Below, in pieces: positions 1 through 12,061 of a stretch of 60,000 nucleotides of DNA. The notes beneath the pieces were generated by a model that had not been told where the DNA came from, did not search any database, and saw only the letters and a program-made list of their open reading frames with translations. The position numbers were made by a program, and so were the translations under genes. Every line of letters begins with the position of its first letter. Position 1 is the first letter of the stretch. Source of the DNA: Polytrichum commune (taxonomy: Eukaryota; Streptophyta; Polytrichopsida; Polytrichales; Polytrichaceae); assembly GCA_950295325.1 (NCBI GenBank), contig OX485805.1, forward strand, positions 19,147,501 through 19,207,500. The letters are read 5' to 3'.

Positions 1-142
1 CTTCGTCATAAATGTCACCTCATGACACAGAATGTTCAAGTGCTCTTACTAATATCTTGGTATGAGTATATACAATAGTGTCATGAGGTGCATGCCCACG
101 TCACACAATGATCTTCAAGTTGACTAAAGTGTACACAAAATG

Positions 143-256
143 ACACATGCCATTAGTATGCTCAAGAATATCTTCCTCTTGCATACTAAATGTAAACACA
201 CGACACTTGCCATTAGTACGCTAAAAAATATCTCCCCCTTGCATACTAAAATGGAA
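143..256 (+). repeat. Short direct duplication, two copies of about 60 bp
   Basis: GCCATTAGTATGCTCAAGAA, then TATCTTCCTCTTGCATACTA, is repeated as GCCATTAGTACGCTAAAAAA, then TATCTCCCCCTTGCATACTA, directly downstream. Confidence 0.7.
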
Positions 257-514
257 GATTATCATCTAAAGCATCCCACTGTGCTACTCCAAATGTCATA
301 ATGTAGATATTTTGCCACTTAACAAAGTTACTCATGTTGACGAACGGAATCATACTAGCAATCAGCGGGCGCGATGCTTTGAGACCTCTAGTCAACTAGT
401 TTAGGCCCTTCACAAACAACGTACATGACACCAAATACCACAAACGGTGTAGACCTATGCTACGATCAGGGAGAACCAGCAATTAGGTACAAGTGCACCG
501 TTTGAGTTTGAGAA

Positions 515-740
515 ACAACCGGTCGAAGTTCAAAATTGCAGGAAAATTACCGATCATTTTAGAGGAATCTATAGAAGAATATACCCCTAATTTAATAAAG
601 GAAAAACCGGAGGATGTCAACATGTAACCGGTTGGAGTTGCAAAAGCACTAGGATCTCAACCGATTGTGCCCAAAAATCTCTCCAATCACAAGGTGACGT
701 GTGTTAACCCTTAAAGGACAATGCTGCCCCACGGGCTTGG
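515..740 (+). repeat. Dispersed ACCGGTTGAAGTTC repeat, copy 1
   Basis: This stretch (AACCGGTCGAAGTTCAAAAT, then TTAGAGGAATCTATAG, ACCGGTTGGAGTTG) recurs at 9600-9790 in the same direction and at 10140-10290 in the opposite direction. No open frame and no clear ends. Confidence 0.65.
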
Positions 741-3700
741 TATTATTTTGGGAGAATCTTGTTCAAAACTTCTACTCCATTGCACCAAATGGGGTTTTTA
801 GAATGCCAAATCGAGCACCTTAGCAAGATCTATACTTCTTTAGAATAGAGCCTATGTAAATTAATTGGTTAATCATGCTTAAAATGAATTTTAAAAGACA
901 TTTTGGGTGTGGTATCGGGAAAGTATGCGTCCTTTAAGGGTTAAATGGGTGAAGAGTGAAATTGTGAGGAGAAAGCAATTGTATTGTAGTGAAAATTCCA
1001 ATGCCAAACTCGAAGATAACTTATGGGCCAACGAATTCCTGACATCATTCATTGAGCTATATAAGGTCCCATGCGGCCAATGAGGAATCTTCTGACACGG
1101 GCCAAGATCTCGGTCAAAGTCCACAGAGACTCATCAGGAGTCAGTCAGTATGACCCCTGGGACCACACTTGCATGGGCCCCACCACGGAGACATTTTGTA
1201 CGGGGTGGGCCCCACGTCTCGGGAACGTTAGGGGTCGAAAACAACCCTTCCCGAACCCTTATTTTTCCGGTTTCGAGATGGGTTTGACGGCCCAAGAGAA
1301 AGCATCTCTTTTGAGTGGGGACTGCTGAGATTTGGCAAGAAAGTCATGTTACAAAAGAGTCGTTTGAGTTCTAATGTGCTTTGGACCCCATCCTTACAGT
1401 CATCTTCTTTTTGGGTCCAAAATTTTGCTCGCGATCGACATAAAGGTTTGGTTTTCGGACTTCAGTTTGGTCTTGCACCCTAGCGTGCCCCCCACCGATA
1501 AGGTATGTATACCTGAAACCCATCTCGGAGCCTAAAATCCCTGATGCGAGCCGCAGTGATACAATTTAGGGTTCTCAAATGCGAGACGGTGCTACAAAGT
1601 GTTGCTTTAAGGTTACGTGTTGTTGGTTTCCATCCTCGGGTTCAAATTAACCATGTGAACGATTGGAAGGAAACGCCCCTTGCGGCATGCGGACTTGAAC
1701 CCACATATGGATAGCTGTCCGTAGTGAGTACGGAATGTGGCTCCCAAGTTCGGCTAGTCGTCATTGAAACACTCGTGTACAATACTTGAGAAATGGTAGT
1801 AGGCGATCGTGTTCCAACACGCAGCGTATAATAAGAGAACAACCTTCCTTGAGCGGAGGTCTTGTCCGTCGCACTCACTCATGCATGCAACGACAAGTTT
1901 ACACTCCTTCAAAACACAAGGCCTCACAATACTTTCACTAAAAGCACACGAGTCCTTGTTCGTTCCAAAAATCTATCATAGTGGTAGATTTGCGTATCTC
2001 TCTTGCCGATCGAGGACTCGTATACCGATAGTGTTGCTTTCGTCATGTCATAGGCCCCTTGTTTTTTTGCATTTGGTTTCCTTTGCTAAACTCTTTTTTT
2101 TCGGCTTGTGAGAGGACGAGGTACTTCTAGCTAGCTAATGGCCTCCATCCCAAACTCTCTCCCCAACTTCCCAACCTTCATGTTCCCAAGGAGTTGTGAG
2201 GGGTTTTTGCATCTCCCATCGGCCAACGACGCCCGAAACAAACCCACCCAAAAAACAAAAAAAAAAAAACCAAAACCAAACCACGATATTTTCATCGGAC
2301 AAAGTCTTTGCAAGAATAGGAGGAGTACGCCTTCGAAACACACCCGATCATGCCCTTTTCCTTTTTCCACGCATGTACATACGGCGACTTTCCTCGGAAG
2401 TAGTGGTGGTGGTGGTAGTAGTAGTGGTAGTAGTAGTAGTCACCCCCCCCCCCTCCTCCTCCACCTCCACCTCACCTCGGTGGGTGCCATGTAGGATCCA
2501 ACGAGGCGCCACGTGGCGTGAGGATAAGGAGCAACAACACGACACTTGGATGATCATCATCCTTTTGGGGCCGGGGGGTGGGGAGGAACTTGCAAATGCG
2601 AGGGTGGTCAAATGGGGCTCGGTGGACCTTGCAAATTCGGCAACCCCATTGCTTCGTACGGAAGAAGGAAGGCGACTATTCGAGTGTACTTAGTAGTCCC
2701 TCACGGAAGGCAACCCAATTCCTCAGGCGACTCTTCTTGGCATCGAAGAATCAATCACCCACACACACAAGGGGACGACTCCAATAGAACGCGGTATTTT
2801 AATTTATTCAACGTCCACCCCCTTTAGAACGACATGGATATGTGCCATTAGGTTGCCTCATGCTAATTCATCAACATTCATCGACGTTCATCAACGTTCA
2901 TCAACACTATTTTGAGTATTTACGACCACTGTAGTAAGAAAAAATGATTCCGTCTTTGTACTGTTGTTGGTATACAGATGAATAAACAAAGTTGTGGAAG
3001 GAAAAAAGAAAAAGAAAAGTTGTAGTTTGATTTCGACCCACGGTGATTTGAATGGGCGGAAAAGCAAAGCTGTTGTGCGTGGAGGCGGCCTAACTGCGCA
3101 TATCAAGAGTGTGTACTACAAAGGTCATGGGTCGTTGCCACTAGTTCTTTGTCATTGTGAAGAAGATTTTGGAAGTTCGAATTTAATGCACTAATAGACC
3201 TCTTGACACCTGAAGTTTACCTGATAGTGGCAAAGAACCGATGGCAATAGCCCATGGTGTTTGTGGTGATGTCTATGTTAATTACACTTATGATCCTCCT
3301 TTTAAGCATTAAGAGTATTAAATTGTCGAAAGTTATGTTGGGGGGTTTTATCATATTTAGGTAGTTGAAAAGGGATCTCAACACATGTTAGCATGTAATA
3401 TTTTTCTGGGCGACGGATGAATATATGAGGTGTGCTTTGAATTTCAATGTGTTGTTGATTAGTTGGGTTTTCTTTTGAAGGGTGCGCTTTAATTGATTGC
3501 ACTATAGTATGCGGGTGCACATAAAGGGTATGCCTTGTGACAATGCATAACAAAATATACATGGGAATGGGATACAATCTAACCCTGATAATACAACACC
3601 TCAATTACACAACTTATTTGCCATCCACCAAATTTTCTAGCGTTAATTTACCCTGATAATATGGTGCTTGTAATACGATATTTTTTTAGGTCCGAATTGT

Positions 3701-4180
3701 CATATAATAAAAGGATTTAATGCATGAAGGTGGTGGGACCTACACTAAGGTTTTGCCTTGGGATTGGGGAGTACATGGAGAATTCACCAATGGCTTGATT
3801 TTAGTCAACTAAAGGTAATTGTTTTAAACCTTGGTTTCAAAACAAACCTTGCACTTTTGAATCTTTGAGTTTGGGTGGAGGGTTGAAGGGTTTAGGGATG
3901 GTTGGATCCACAAATTAGAATTACGAAGTTGTTGATTTCTCTTCTTGATTCCAAATGAGTCCTCAATCCTGAGTCTCACATCTCTTTAGATTGGAAATAT
4001 CAGTCCTTGCCAACTTATAATCCTAAAATTTGCCCATGCCACTCTTCAATTTCTTGGCTCTAGAGGTGATGGCAGTCTTGAGTGGCAGATGCTTTTGATT
4101 TTGGTCGTATTTTTAACAATTATGGTGTTGATGACCACACCTGCATACAAAACAACTTGCACACAATTTAGTAAGTAATG
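740..4180. other. Intergenic, no gene recognised
   Basis: It includes a (GGT/AGT)n followed by a poly-C and (CTCC)n tract at 2403-2475 and an A-rich run at 2250-2275. Open frames of up to 165 codons cross these simple repeats and are low-complexity artefacts. No repeat family from elsewhere in the window was recognised. Confidence 0.4.
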
Positions 4181-4189
4181 ACCTCCTCT

Positions 4190-5180
4190 GCATTGGTTAG
4201 GGCACTAGAAGATGTTTACAATATGGATGAGACTGATTTATTTTATCGTGCCCAACCAAACAAGACTCTAAGTGCAAAGAAAAGTTCATGGGTGCAAAAT
4301 CCAAAAGGACCGTCTCACTCTTGCTCTTGTTGTAAACATGATAGGCAATGGCAAGTTGAAACCTATGATTATTTACAAATCTCTAGACGAAAAGATGCTT
4401 TAGAAGGTGGTTGCCAACAAATTATCTATGGTGGTTTGCAAACCAAACCACCTAGATGACATCATATGTCTTTGACAATTGGATGATGAGCTACAATGTT
4501 CATTTCAAATCTCAAAAGTGAAAGGCACTTTTAATTATGGGCAATCTTGCTACTCATTTCCTTAAGCATGTTGGTAGGGGTGAGTCATTTGATTTTCAAC
4601 CTTGCAATTGAGCAATATTATTATTGCTTTCTTATCACCTAATGTTAGAAGTGTGGTACAATCCTTGTATCAGGTTATAATTGCTACATTCAAAGTTCAG
4701 TGTGAGAAGAAGCTTCGAAATGGGTTCTCTCTCAATTTGATTCTTTTACTACTCACCATGACTTGAGGAAAATAATGCTTGATGTAAGGCAAGCTAGTAT
4801 ATGATGCTCTCGAGTGTGGAGAGAGATGAATCCCCACATTATACAAAACAATTAGAGGATGCCCAAGATTTTACCTCGAGATTGGAGTGTTGATTTGGCC
4901 ATGGATGGTGAACATGAGAAATCAAGAATGAAAGAAGCAGCAATTGAATTGGCAAGTCTCATTTCCTCTTTGAATCTTGGAAGTGAAGAATTACTTATGG
5001 AAGAAAATGTGCAAATGGTAGGAGAAACACATTGTTGATGCAAAGTACAAGATGGTTGAGTTGGTGGATTTGGCATGGGGTAGAAAAATCCATTTGGATT
5101 TAGGTTTGAATGAAGAGCCAATGAAGGGGAATGATGTGGATGATTGGCCAACACCAATATTCAAGCCTCCTCAAGCCCAT
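4190..5180 (+). pseudogene. Decayed pogo/Tigger-type (DDE_1 superfamily) transposase
   Basis: Fragments in several plus-strand frames resemble Tigger/CENP-B-like transposases. VYNMDETDLFYRAQPNKTL (from about 4215) matches the region around a catalytic Asp. Next comes GKLKPMIIYKSLDEK (from about 4349), then a piece at about 4628-4716 reading FLSPNVRSVVQSLYQ followed by VIIATFKVQCEKKL, which matches the last catalytic block. The part at 4860-5140 (LPRDWSVDLAMDGE, then KYKMVELVDLAWG) is open but frameshifted and could be the C-terminal tail. Stops and frameshifts separate the pieces, so it is inactive. I did not find the N-terminal DNA-binding part or terminal repeats. Confidence 0.72.
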
Positions 5181-7124
5181 TAGCATGCCCATTATTATCA
5201 AATTTTGGAATGGAACATCCTCAAAGCTGTCAATTATAGATGGTGATGAACATGCAATCTTTTATGGATAAATTGAGCAAGATGTTAATTTCCAACATCA
5301 ACAAACATCATTAGAAGACAATAGGATTTAACTTTCGTAGTGTGTGATATGGTGAAACATCATCATAGGACTATATTTTTTTAACTCCATACTGTGTGAC
5401 ATTGGGAGGATAATTCTATAAAAAAAATGTTCTTTCGTACGTATGTATCTTCATCGTGTATACAAAATGACATTTTACATTGATTTAGGTCATTTCTTGG
5501 AAAACCCTCGATAGTTCGACATTTTAAGCGAAAATGTCATATTATACATAATATGAGATTTAGATAATACGACACTTTCTTGCGCAACCAAATGTGTCAT
5601 ATTAAAGGGGGAGAACAATATTCTCTTTCTTGGAGATATATATCTATATCTATATGGATGTATATATATATATATATAACCACATTTAAGATAGAACACA
5701 ATTATAAGAAGAAGAAGAAAAATACAAGAATGACGTAGGGGTATGTTTTCAAGGTGACGCACACATATGATTTATGGTTTTAACAAGTGATGCACCCCTT
5801 GGGGTGAGTTCAAATCCAACCATGCCCTCACATGTAGAAACCATGTTCGGTTTAGGCACAAAGGGGATCACATGCTCTTAGCACTAGTTGTCTTCCACTA
5901 GATGGATTAAGGATCTACGAGCATGGTAGATTTTGGATCCACATTCATGGAATTTCACCCCATATGGAAAGAAACAAACCAATGGTCGGGACCACACAAT
6001 GCATGTAGCAAGCCAAGAATTGATAGGGGTTGCTTTTCAATAAGGATCATAGTTATGTGTCATTTACCATATAGTTGATGCCCTTTTTACACAAGAGGTT
6101 TGGAGAGCTCGAAAAAATGAACCTTCTCTCAACCTTCTCATTGGTTGGGGAGCCTCTCATGCATGCTTTTGTTCACTCAAGAATAATTCATACTTAACCT
6201 TCCGATTTGACAATTGGTTCTATTAACTAGGTTTACAAAGCTTAGATGGTGTCTTGATGGATCCTATGTAGAATAACTATGGCGAGCTCTCTATGAAAAT
6301 CATGAACTACCTCATAGGGGTTGCTTAGGAATGTTCAAAATTGAAGCTCTCGTTTTGTGGGTCAAAACTTCCTCCTTCGTTTAGTACCATTTCCCCCTTT
6401 GAATTTTACTTTGAGCATGACCATTTTCAGCTTGCTCAAACTAGGCTCAACCTTTTGTGAGCGTGCGTGAGATGCAAAGCTCTTCAAAGTTTGAGCTTTG
6501 GATGAAAATTTATCAACTCCAAGTATCAAACTCCCAAATATTGCAAGTTTAAGATCTCAACTCAAAATTTCACATATGCATGTGTTATACAATCCTTTTC
6601 TTTTAATAAGACACTTACATTTGAATGGTGGGTGACAGATGCAATATGGATCTAAAAACATACACCATAAAGGCACATGTTCAATAGATATTGAATTGTG
6701 TCTCCAAACTTGAGGTACTATTATACACTGCATAGGCTACACAAATAAGGGGAGGGGGGGAGGTGCTATGTAATCGTATAACAATCTACACACATGCACG
6801 TTCAATATCCATAACTAAATCAAGGGTGTTGCAATGATGTAGATGCTTCATCATAGATTTGCTAATGCAATACAAACTTCAAGACATCAATAAGATCAAT
6901 GGAAGATGGAGAGCAAGATAGATAGATAGATAGAAACTCCGGTCCCTTTTTAGCAAGGGGCCGGCGTGAATAAAGTGTATGTTCGTAATGCCAACGAATA
7001 ACACCCACATACCTTAGTGTAAAGGGGCCCGTGAGTGCACCCTATAACAAAACTGATTTTCGCCAAATGCAAAGACAACTTTGTCCCCATAATTTTCTAA
7101 CTCGAGTATGTGGACCTTTCCCGG

Positions 7125-7465
7125 TCATTTGAATCGGACAACTATATTCGAGTGATGTTTGGTTAGGCGTGGAACCATGAACAAAACACCAAAATGTCAT
7201 ATGTCTAAAAGAGATTGAACCACACGTATGCTCAAAATTTTATCCATCATTCTAGAGTCAATAGTCAACACAATTGAGGGGAGACCTACATGCACATTTA
7301 ATGAGCTCCAAAATCTCCACTTTCGTAATGAATAAGACGTTCACATGAGATCATAACCCACTCTGAGCATTAGGAGACCAATCGTTACGGACCCGGTTTG
7401 GATTTTGGTATTCATCTCACACTAATTGCATGTTTGGCATCCTAGGAGAGAAGTGGGTGCCAACC
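7125..7465 (+). repeat. Copy of the 300-bp dispersed repeat
   Basis: It shares TTCGAGTGATGTTTGGTTAG, TGTGGAACC-like text, GCTCAAAATT, TAGAGTCAATAGTCAACAC and TCTCACACTAATTGCATGTT with the 21.4-22.7 kb cluster. Confidence 0.6.
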
Positions 7466-7534
7466 TTAAAAATGTCGTGTCCATTGACGGCTTGCTTATT
7501 ACCTTCTACCCTCAAAAGAGGCGTAACGCCTAAT

Positions 7535-7612
7535 ACTACATCACGGCAATCGTGATTAACATTAGGTCAACGGGCTCACACTCATGCCGGTACATATGTA
7601 CGGGCGTTATCT
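7535..7612 (+). repeat. Conserved 80-bp dispersed element, copy 1
   Basis: CATCACGGCAATCGTGATTA, AACGGGCTCACACTCATGCC, then ACGGGCGTTAT and a T-rich tail. It recurs at 35953-36025 and, inverted, at 56985-57062. Confidence 0.6.
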
Positions 7613-8237
7613 TTTATTTTACCTTCTACCCTCTCTATTCTCAAAACTCTGCCCACTCAACTACACTAAACACGAACGCATACACTAAATGTCAATAACC
7701 CTATGAAAGTAAGAAACATCAACTGTAAACTCAAACACTAAATATCAACTATGGTAATAAGTGGAAGTGACATGTTTGATTTTAGTGTTAGTAAGGATAT
7801 GAAAAGAATACCATTGACTTCGGCAGATGAGAAATCAGTGAGTAGGAAGGTGGGGCGCCATCCTGTGAGGCCAAACCACCCACCCATAAGCGTCCTAGTC
7901 CAGGTGAGGGAATGGATATCACATTCGTTCGCATAGCTCCACTTACCAACTTCATTAGAAGTCATTACATTTCTCATTAATCCATACACACCAATTTATT
8001 CCATAACAAGGTTACAAGTGTTAAGAAACACTCTTCTCTATCATGACGCTAGTCATGTGCTCAAGTACCATCCCACACAACTCAATCACAACTCTAATGA
8101 ACTAATTCTTTTTCCTTTTTGTTTGAAACCAACACTATGTATTAATCCTAATTGACTACGCTACAATTTAGTCTAGTGTAACTAATTTCTCCCATGAACG
8201 CTACCGGCTGCTCTTTGGTAAAACTTTGGTCTTGGCC

Positions 8238-8745
8238 ATTAATCACCTGCTGCCCCAGTGCTAATTAGTTGCTGCCTCAGCCTAGCAAGCTCTGTCTAGG
8301 CCCTTAATCACTGCTGCCCCAGTGCTAATTAGTTGCTGCCTCAGCCTAGCCAGATCTGTTTAGGCCCTTAATCACCTGCTGCCCCCGTGCTAATTAGCTG
8401 CTGCCCAGTCCTAGCAAGCTCCGTTTAGGTCCTTAATCCCTGTTGCCCCAGTGCTAATTAGTTGTTGCCTCAGCCTAGCCAGCTCTGTCTGGTCCTTAAT
8501 TCTTGCTTCCCCAGTGCTAATTAGCTGCTGCCCAGCCTAACCAGCTCTGTCTAGGCCCTTAATCACTTGCTGCCCGCGTGCTAATTAGCTGCTGCCCAGT
8601 CCTAGCAAGCTCCGTTTAGGTCCTTAATCCATGTTGCCCCAGTGCTAAGTAGCTGCTGCCTCAGCCTAGCCAGCTCTGTCTGGTCCTTAATCCTTGCTTC
8701 CCCAATGCTAATTAGTTGCTGCCTCAGCCTAGCCGGCTCTGTCTC
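8238..8745. repeat. 64-bp tandem repeat, about eight copies with higher-order structure
   Basis: Each unit contains GTGCTAATTAG, TGCTGCC, CAGCCTAGC and a TTAATC spacer. Units three to five are nearly copied as units six to eight (for example AGTCCTAGCAAGCTCCGTTT recurs about 190 bp apart), so the array grew by duplicating a three-unit block. No coding potential. Confidence 0.9.
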
Positions 8746-9369
8746 AATCACTAATTCAATAAAGCACCTCTAATTAACTACATTCTATAAGTCCCTCCAA
8801 TCACTAAATTTGATAAATTCCCTCTAATGAACTAATTCCTATAAGTCCCCTCTAATCAACTACATTTTCTACCACGCTACCAAGAACACACACACGTGCA
8901 CCCCCACACCACACGAGAGAGAGAGAGAATGAGAGAGAGGAGGAAGGAAGGAAGGGAGGGCACCCCACACCACGAACCCTCTAACCTTTCCTACTTAGTA
9001 GGACCTTATCCTATCCATTAGCTCCTTACCCCTAAACCAACAAGAACATGTTCTAATTCAAACAATTAACTCAAAGGCTCTTCCTCTTGTCTCCTCAAAC
9101 ACTACTCCTCTAATCAAAACACTCCCTAACTCCACTAAACCCCTAATTAACCACACAAAATGGCTAAAGGCCTAAACATAAATCCACACAAGCCTCACTC
9201 TTTTTATACTTTTAATTGTTTTAACAACACTCCAAATGCAATTCTAAGTAGATCCTAAACATAAAACAAATATGAGCACTCATTTTGGGCTCATACATCC
9301 CTAAAATCACAAGTCCAATGAAATCCTTGTTTCACAAGCAGGGAGGTGGCAGTATGGAAAGTAGCGGCA

Positions 9370-9492
9370 CATTTATGCCTAACACTAATTGTCAAGGAAT
9401 TGAAAATTAGTGTTAAGCAAGGTATGGTGGCAACAACATTAAATATAATCAAACACTAAATATCCTATTTAGTGTACTGTACTTTGATGCGA
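9370..9492 (+). mobile_element. Right-end fragment of the TA-type family
   Basis: It contains AACACTAATTGTC and, at its end, CACTAAATATCCTATTTAGT followed by GTA, matching the right terminal repeat of the 36048-36424 family. The left part of the element is absent. Confidence 0.5.
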
Positions 9493-9559
9493 AATGTTTG
9501 GCTCATGTGAGGAGTAATTCTTCTTCTGAAATCCTTCTTCCAAATGCCCCTGCGTCTCC

Positions 9560-10290
9560 TCACGATTCCAAGTCCGACCCAATCGAACGAAGACATGAAT
9601 GGGGAAAGATGAACCGGTTGAAGTTCAAGACTTGAGGGATAATTAATTACCCATTGTTTTAGAGGGATCTATGGAATATACCACACATTAAACAAAACCT
9701 AAGGATTGCAACAAGTGACCGGTGGGACTTGGAAACATTGGGATTTTGACCGATTATGTTCCAAAAATCCTCCCTGAACATTGGTCCAACCAGTGTTCAA
9801 GATTGAAGCCCTCATATGAGTTTCATTTTGAAGGGCTAGTTCAAATCCAAGACGTCAATCCAAAAATATAGAAATATAATACAACACTCATATTAAACGT
9901 GTGCATGAATGATATGGTGCATGTTCCTAGTACAATGTGAGGAATTCATAATCAACCATCTAACTCCACTTCTTGTATTGACAATGCTCTACGCTTGTTG
10001 GTTCTTGTGGCGGGCAGATCATAGCGAGGACTTCAAGTGACGTTTTCGTTTTCACTTTGGATTTGTGTTTGAAGGGTTGTTTTGAGAGAGGTAGATTTTG
10101 AAGGTCGAAATCACTTTTGAAGGGCATTGAAGACTTCAATCTTGACCGTTGGGTCCAACTGGTTACATGTTGTGATCTTTTGTTTCTTCTTCAATTAATT
10201 GGAGGTGTATTCCATAGATTCCTCTCAAATGATGGGTGATCCTCCTCAAGTTTTGAACTTCAACCGGTTATTTCTTAAACTCCACTGATT
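9560..10290. repeat. Inverted pair of the ACCGGTTGAAGTTC repeat
   Basis: Arm 9600-9790 (AACCGGTTGAAGTTCAAGAC, then TTTTAGAGGGATCTATGG) is mirrored by arm 10140-10290 (CATAGATTCCTCTCAAATGA, then TTGAACTTCAACCGGTT). The two arms are separated by about 350 bp. The sequence between is not recognised. Confidence 0.65.
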
Positions 10291-10347
10291 CATCTTGTAA
10301 CAAGCGATTGGGTTTCCCCCTGTTCATTGAGCTGCCCCAACACCTAA

Positions 10348-11239
10348 GGGCCGCTTTACACCGAGAGCCCGGGCCAATTCCCCTTGAGGCTGATTGCATG
10401 AAATTTCAGCCTTTTTTGGGTTGAAGGCCGGCCTCAACTACACATTATAATAGGATTATAATGGGGGCCAATTTTCCCATATGTAAAGGCCTTAGGGCCA
10501 AGAAGCTAGGCCGATTCAATAAATCTAGCATATTCCAACGGATCTAGCATAATCTAGCATAGAGTCATTCAAATTTCCTCATAATCCAATGGATATGGTT
10601 CGCTAAAAAATCATTTTTTATTTTTTAAATTAATTAATATTTGACATTGGTCCCGAGGCCAAGAATTGGCCTTCCATTTTGGGTGCACCCAATTCAACGA
10701 GCTCAGGCCATGTCATACCATGCATTTTTTGATTAAAAAATCCGTACCACCAAATCGGCCCGGCCTCTAGCTGTAAAGGGGTTGAGGCTGATTTCAACCT
10801 TTTGGCCAATCACAAGTGAGGATTTCAAGTCTCTTACACAACAAATTGGCCCGGCCTCTAGGTGTAAAGGGATTGGGGTTGGTTTCAACCTTTTGGCCAA
10901 TCACAAGTGAGGATTTCAAGCCTCTTACACAACAAATTGGCCCGGCCTCTAGGTGTAAAGGGATTGGGGTTGATTTCGGCCTTTTGGCCAATCACAAGTG
11001 AAGATTTCAAACCTCTTACACAACAAATTGGCCCGGACTCTAGGTGTAAAGGGATTGGGGTTGATTTCGGCCTTTTGGCCAATCACAAGTGAAGATTTCA
11101 AACCTCTTACACAACAAATTGGCCCGGCCTCTAGGTGTAAAGGGATTGGGGTTGATTTCGGCCTTTTGGCCAATCACAAGTGAAGATTTCAAACCTCTTA
11201 CACAACAAATTGGCCCGGCCTCTAGGTGTAAAGCGGCCC
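10348..11239. mobile_element. Harbinger-type non-autonomous element with internal tandem array
   Basis: The left end GGGCCGCTTTACACC is matched by its reverse complement GGTGTAAAGCGGCCC at the right end. The similarity extends to about 33 bp, through CCGGGCCAATT. The element is flanked on both sides by TAA (10345-10347 and 11240-11242), the target duplication typical of PIF/Harbinger transposons. No transposase is encoded. The right half is filled by a 91-bp tandem repeat whose unit contains the inner part of the right terminal repeat. Confidence 0.85.
10749..11239. repeat. 91-bp tandem repeat, about five copies
   Basis: The unit includes the phrases TTGGCCAATCACAAGTGA, TTACACAACAAATTGGCCCG and CCTCTAGGTGTAAAGGGAT. 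It recurs every 91 bp with very few differences; the first copy is the most diverged and the last runs into the right end of the host element. Open frames of 61-74 codons on both strands are by-products of a 91-bp period and do not look like real proteins. Confidence 0.95.
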
Positions 11240-11550
11240 TAATTAACTTACTTCTTCACATAACAAGGAGATGGTGTCATAGATGATTGAGCAACCACAT
11301 ATTTTGCAGCAGCCGAAGAATGTGAGTTGTTTGTGAGGCCACCGACCACACAATCGCTGCTTAATGAGGGTAGAAGTGCAATCAGATCCCCATCGAATGC
11401 GAGATTTGGCACCCGGAAACTCATTTGCCGACTCTCACTCTCTTTCTAAGGGCATAGTCCCACATTCTCAATAAGGATTCCTCTGAATTCAAAGGCAAGT
11501 ATCTATAGGTTTTGTGGCCGATTCATCTCAAATAACTCGGTCTAGAGTAA

Positions 11551-12058
11551 GGGTCACTTCACACACGAGCCAAGAGCCGTGACCATAAAATTATTGTGAG
11601 AGCCCAAAAGAAAAGTGTCCAAAGGCCGTCCCCAACACACCTCCCAAATCATGTAAGTGTGGTCACGGACTCTGAAGTGTAGTGTGAAGTCATATGTGAC
11701 CAGGCCATCAACCAAATGATATTTTAATGAATTTCTATTCACGCGGGTCCTATGCATCATAAATTAGAATAAACCAACGGTTGTGAGCGTTCGGGGTGCC
11801 ATGGTCTCCTGGTTTTGTGTTAGGCCTACCTCCAAAAGGCAGTTTTTGAGAATAATCCAAGTGACCATGAAACATGATCCATTTGATGCCATGTGGGAAT
11901 CCATGTAGACTTTACACCCATCATCTTGCATTCACATACTCCGTTGGTCCCTCAAACATAGTGTGAAGCGAACTTGGACCGGCTCCGCCTTTTCTCACCA
12001 ATGAGAGTGCTTGAAGTGTGATGGTCACAGGCTCTCGGTCTCATGTGTGAGGTGGCCC
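11551..12058 (+). mobile_element. Harbinger-type inverted-repeat element, copy 1 (508 bp)
   Basis: The ends GGGTCACTTCACACACGAG and, at the right, the reverse complement of GGGCCACCTCACACATGAG form an imperfect terminal repeat of about 38 bp that reaches GTGACCA. TAA flanks both sides (11548-11550 and 12059-12061). There is no coding capacity. A second copy lies inverted at 22929-23441. Confidence 0.88.
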
Positions 12059-12061
12059 TAA

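Larger units (their letters stand above)
5190..8237. other. Intergenic, dispersed repeats and microsatellites
   Basis: It holds an AT microsatellite at 5634-5680, (GATA)n at 6917-6935, the dispersed repeat copy at 7125-7465 and the 80-bp element at 7535-7612. I see nothing coding in the remainder. Confidence 0.4.

Noticed and set aside
1640-1760. tRNA-like B-box (GGGTTCAAGTCC on the minus strand)
   Set aside because: The T-arm can pair only with an eight-base loop, and no matching acceptor stem, D-arm or anticodon arm could be built around it.
2138-2693. Open frames of 118 and 165 codons
   Set aside because: They run through (GGT/AGT)n and poly-C simple repeats giving poly-Val, Gly or Ser stretches, with no domain on either side.
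10749-11240. CRISPR-like regular repeats
   Set aside because: Repeats are 91 bp with no variable spacers between them and lie inside a transposon with TAA flanks in a eukaryotic sequence.
10794-11286. Series of 61-74 codon open frames on both strands
   Set aside because: They are the same 91-bp repeat read repeatedly; length and spacing are set by the repeat period, not by coding.
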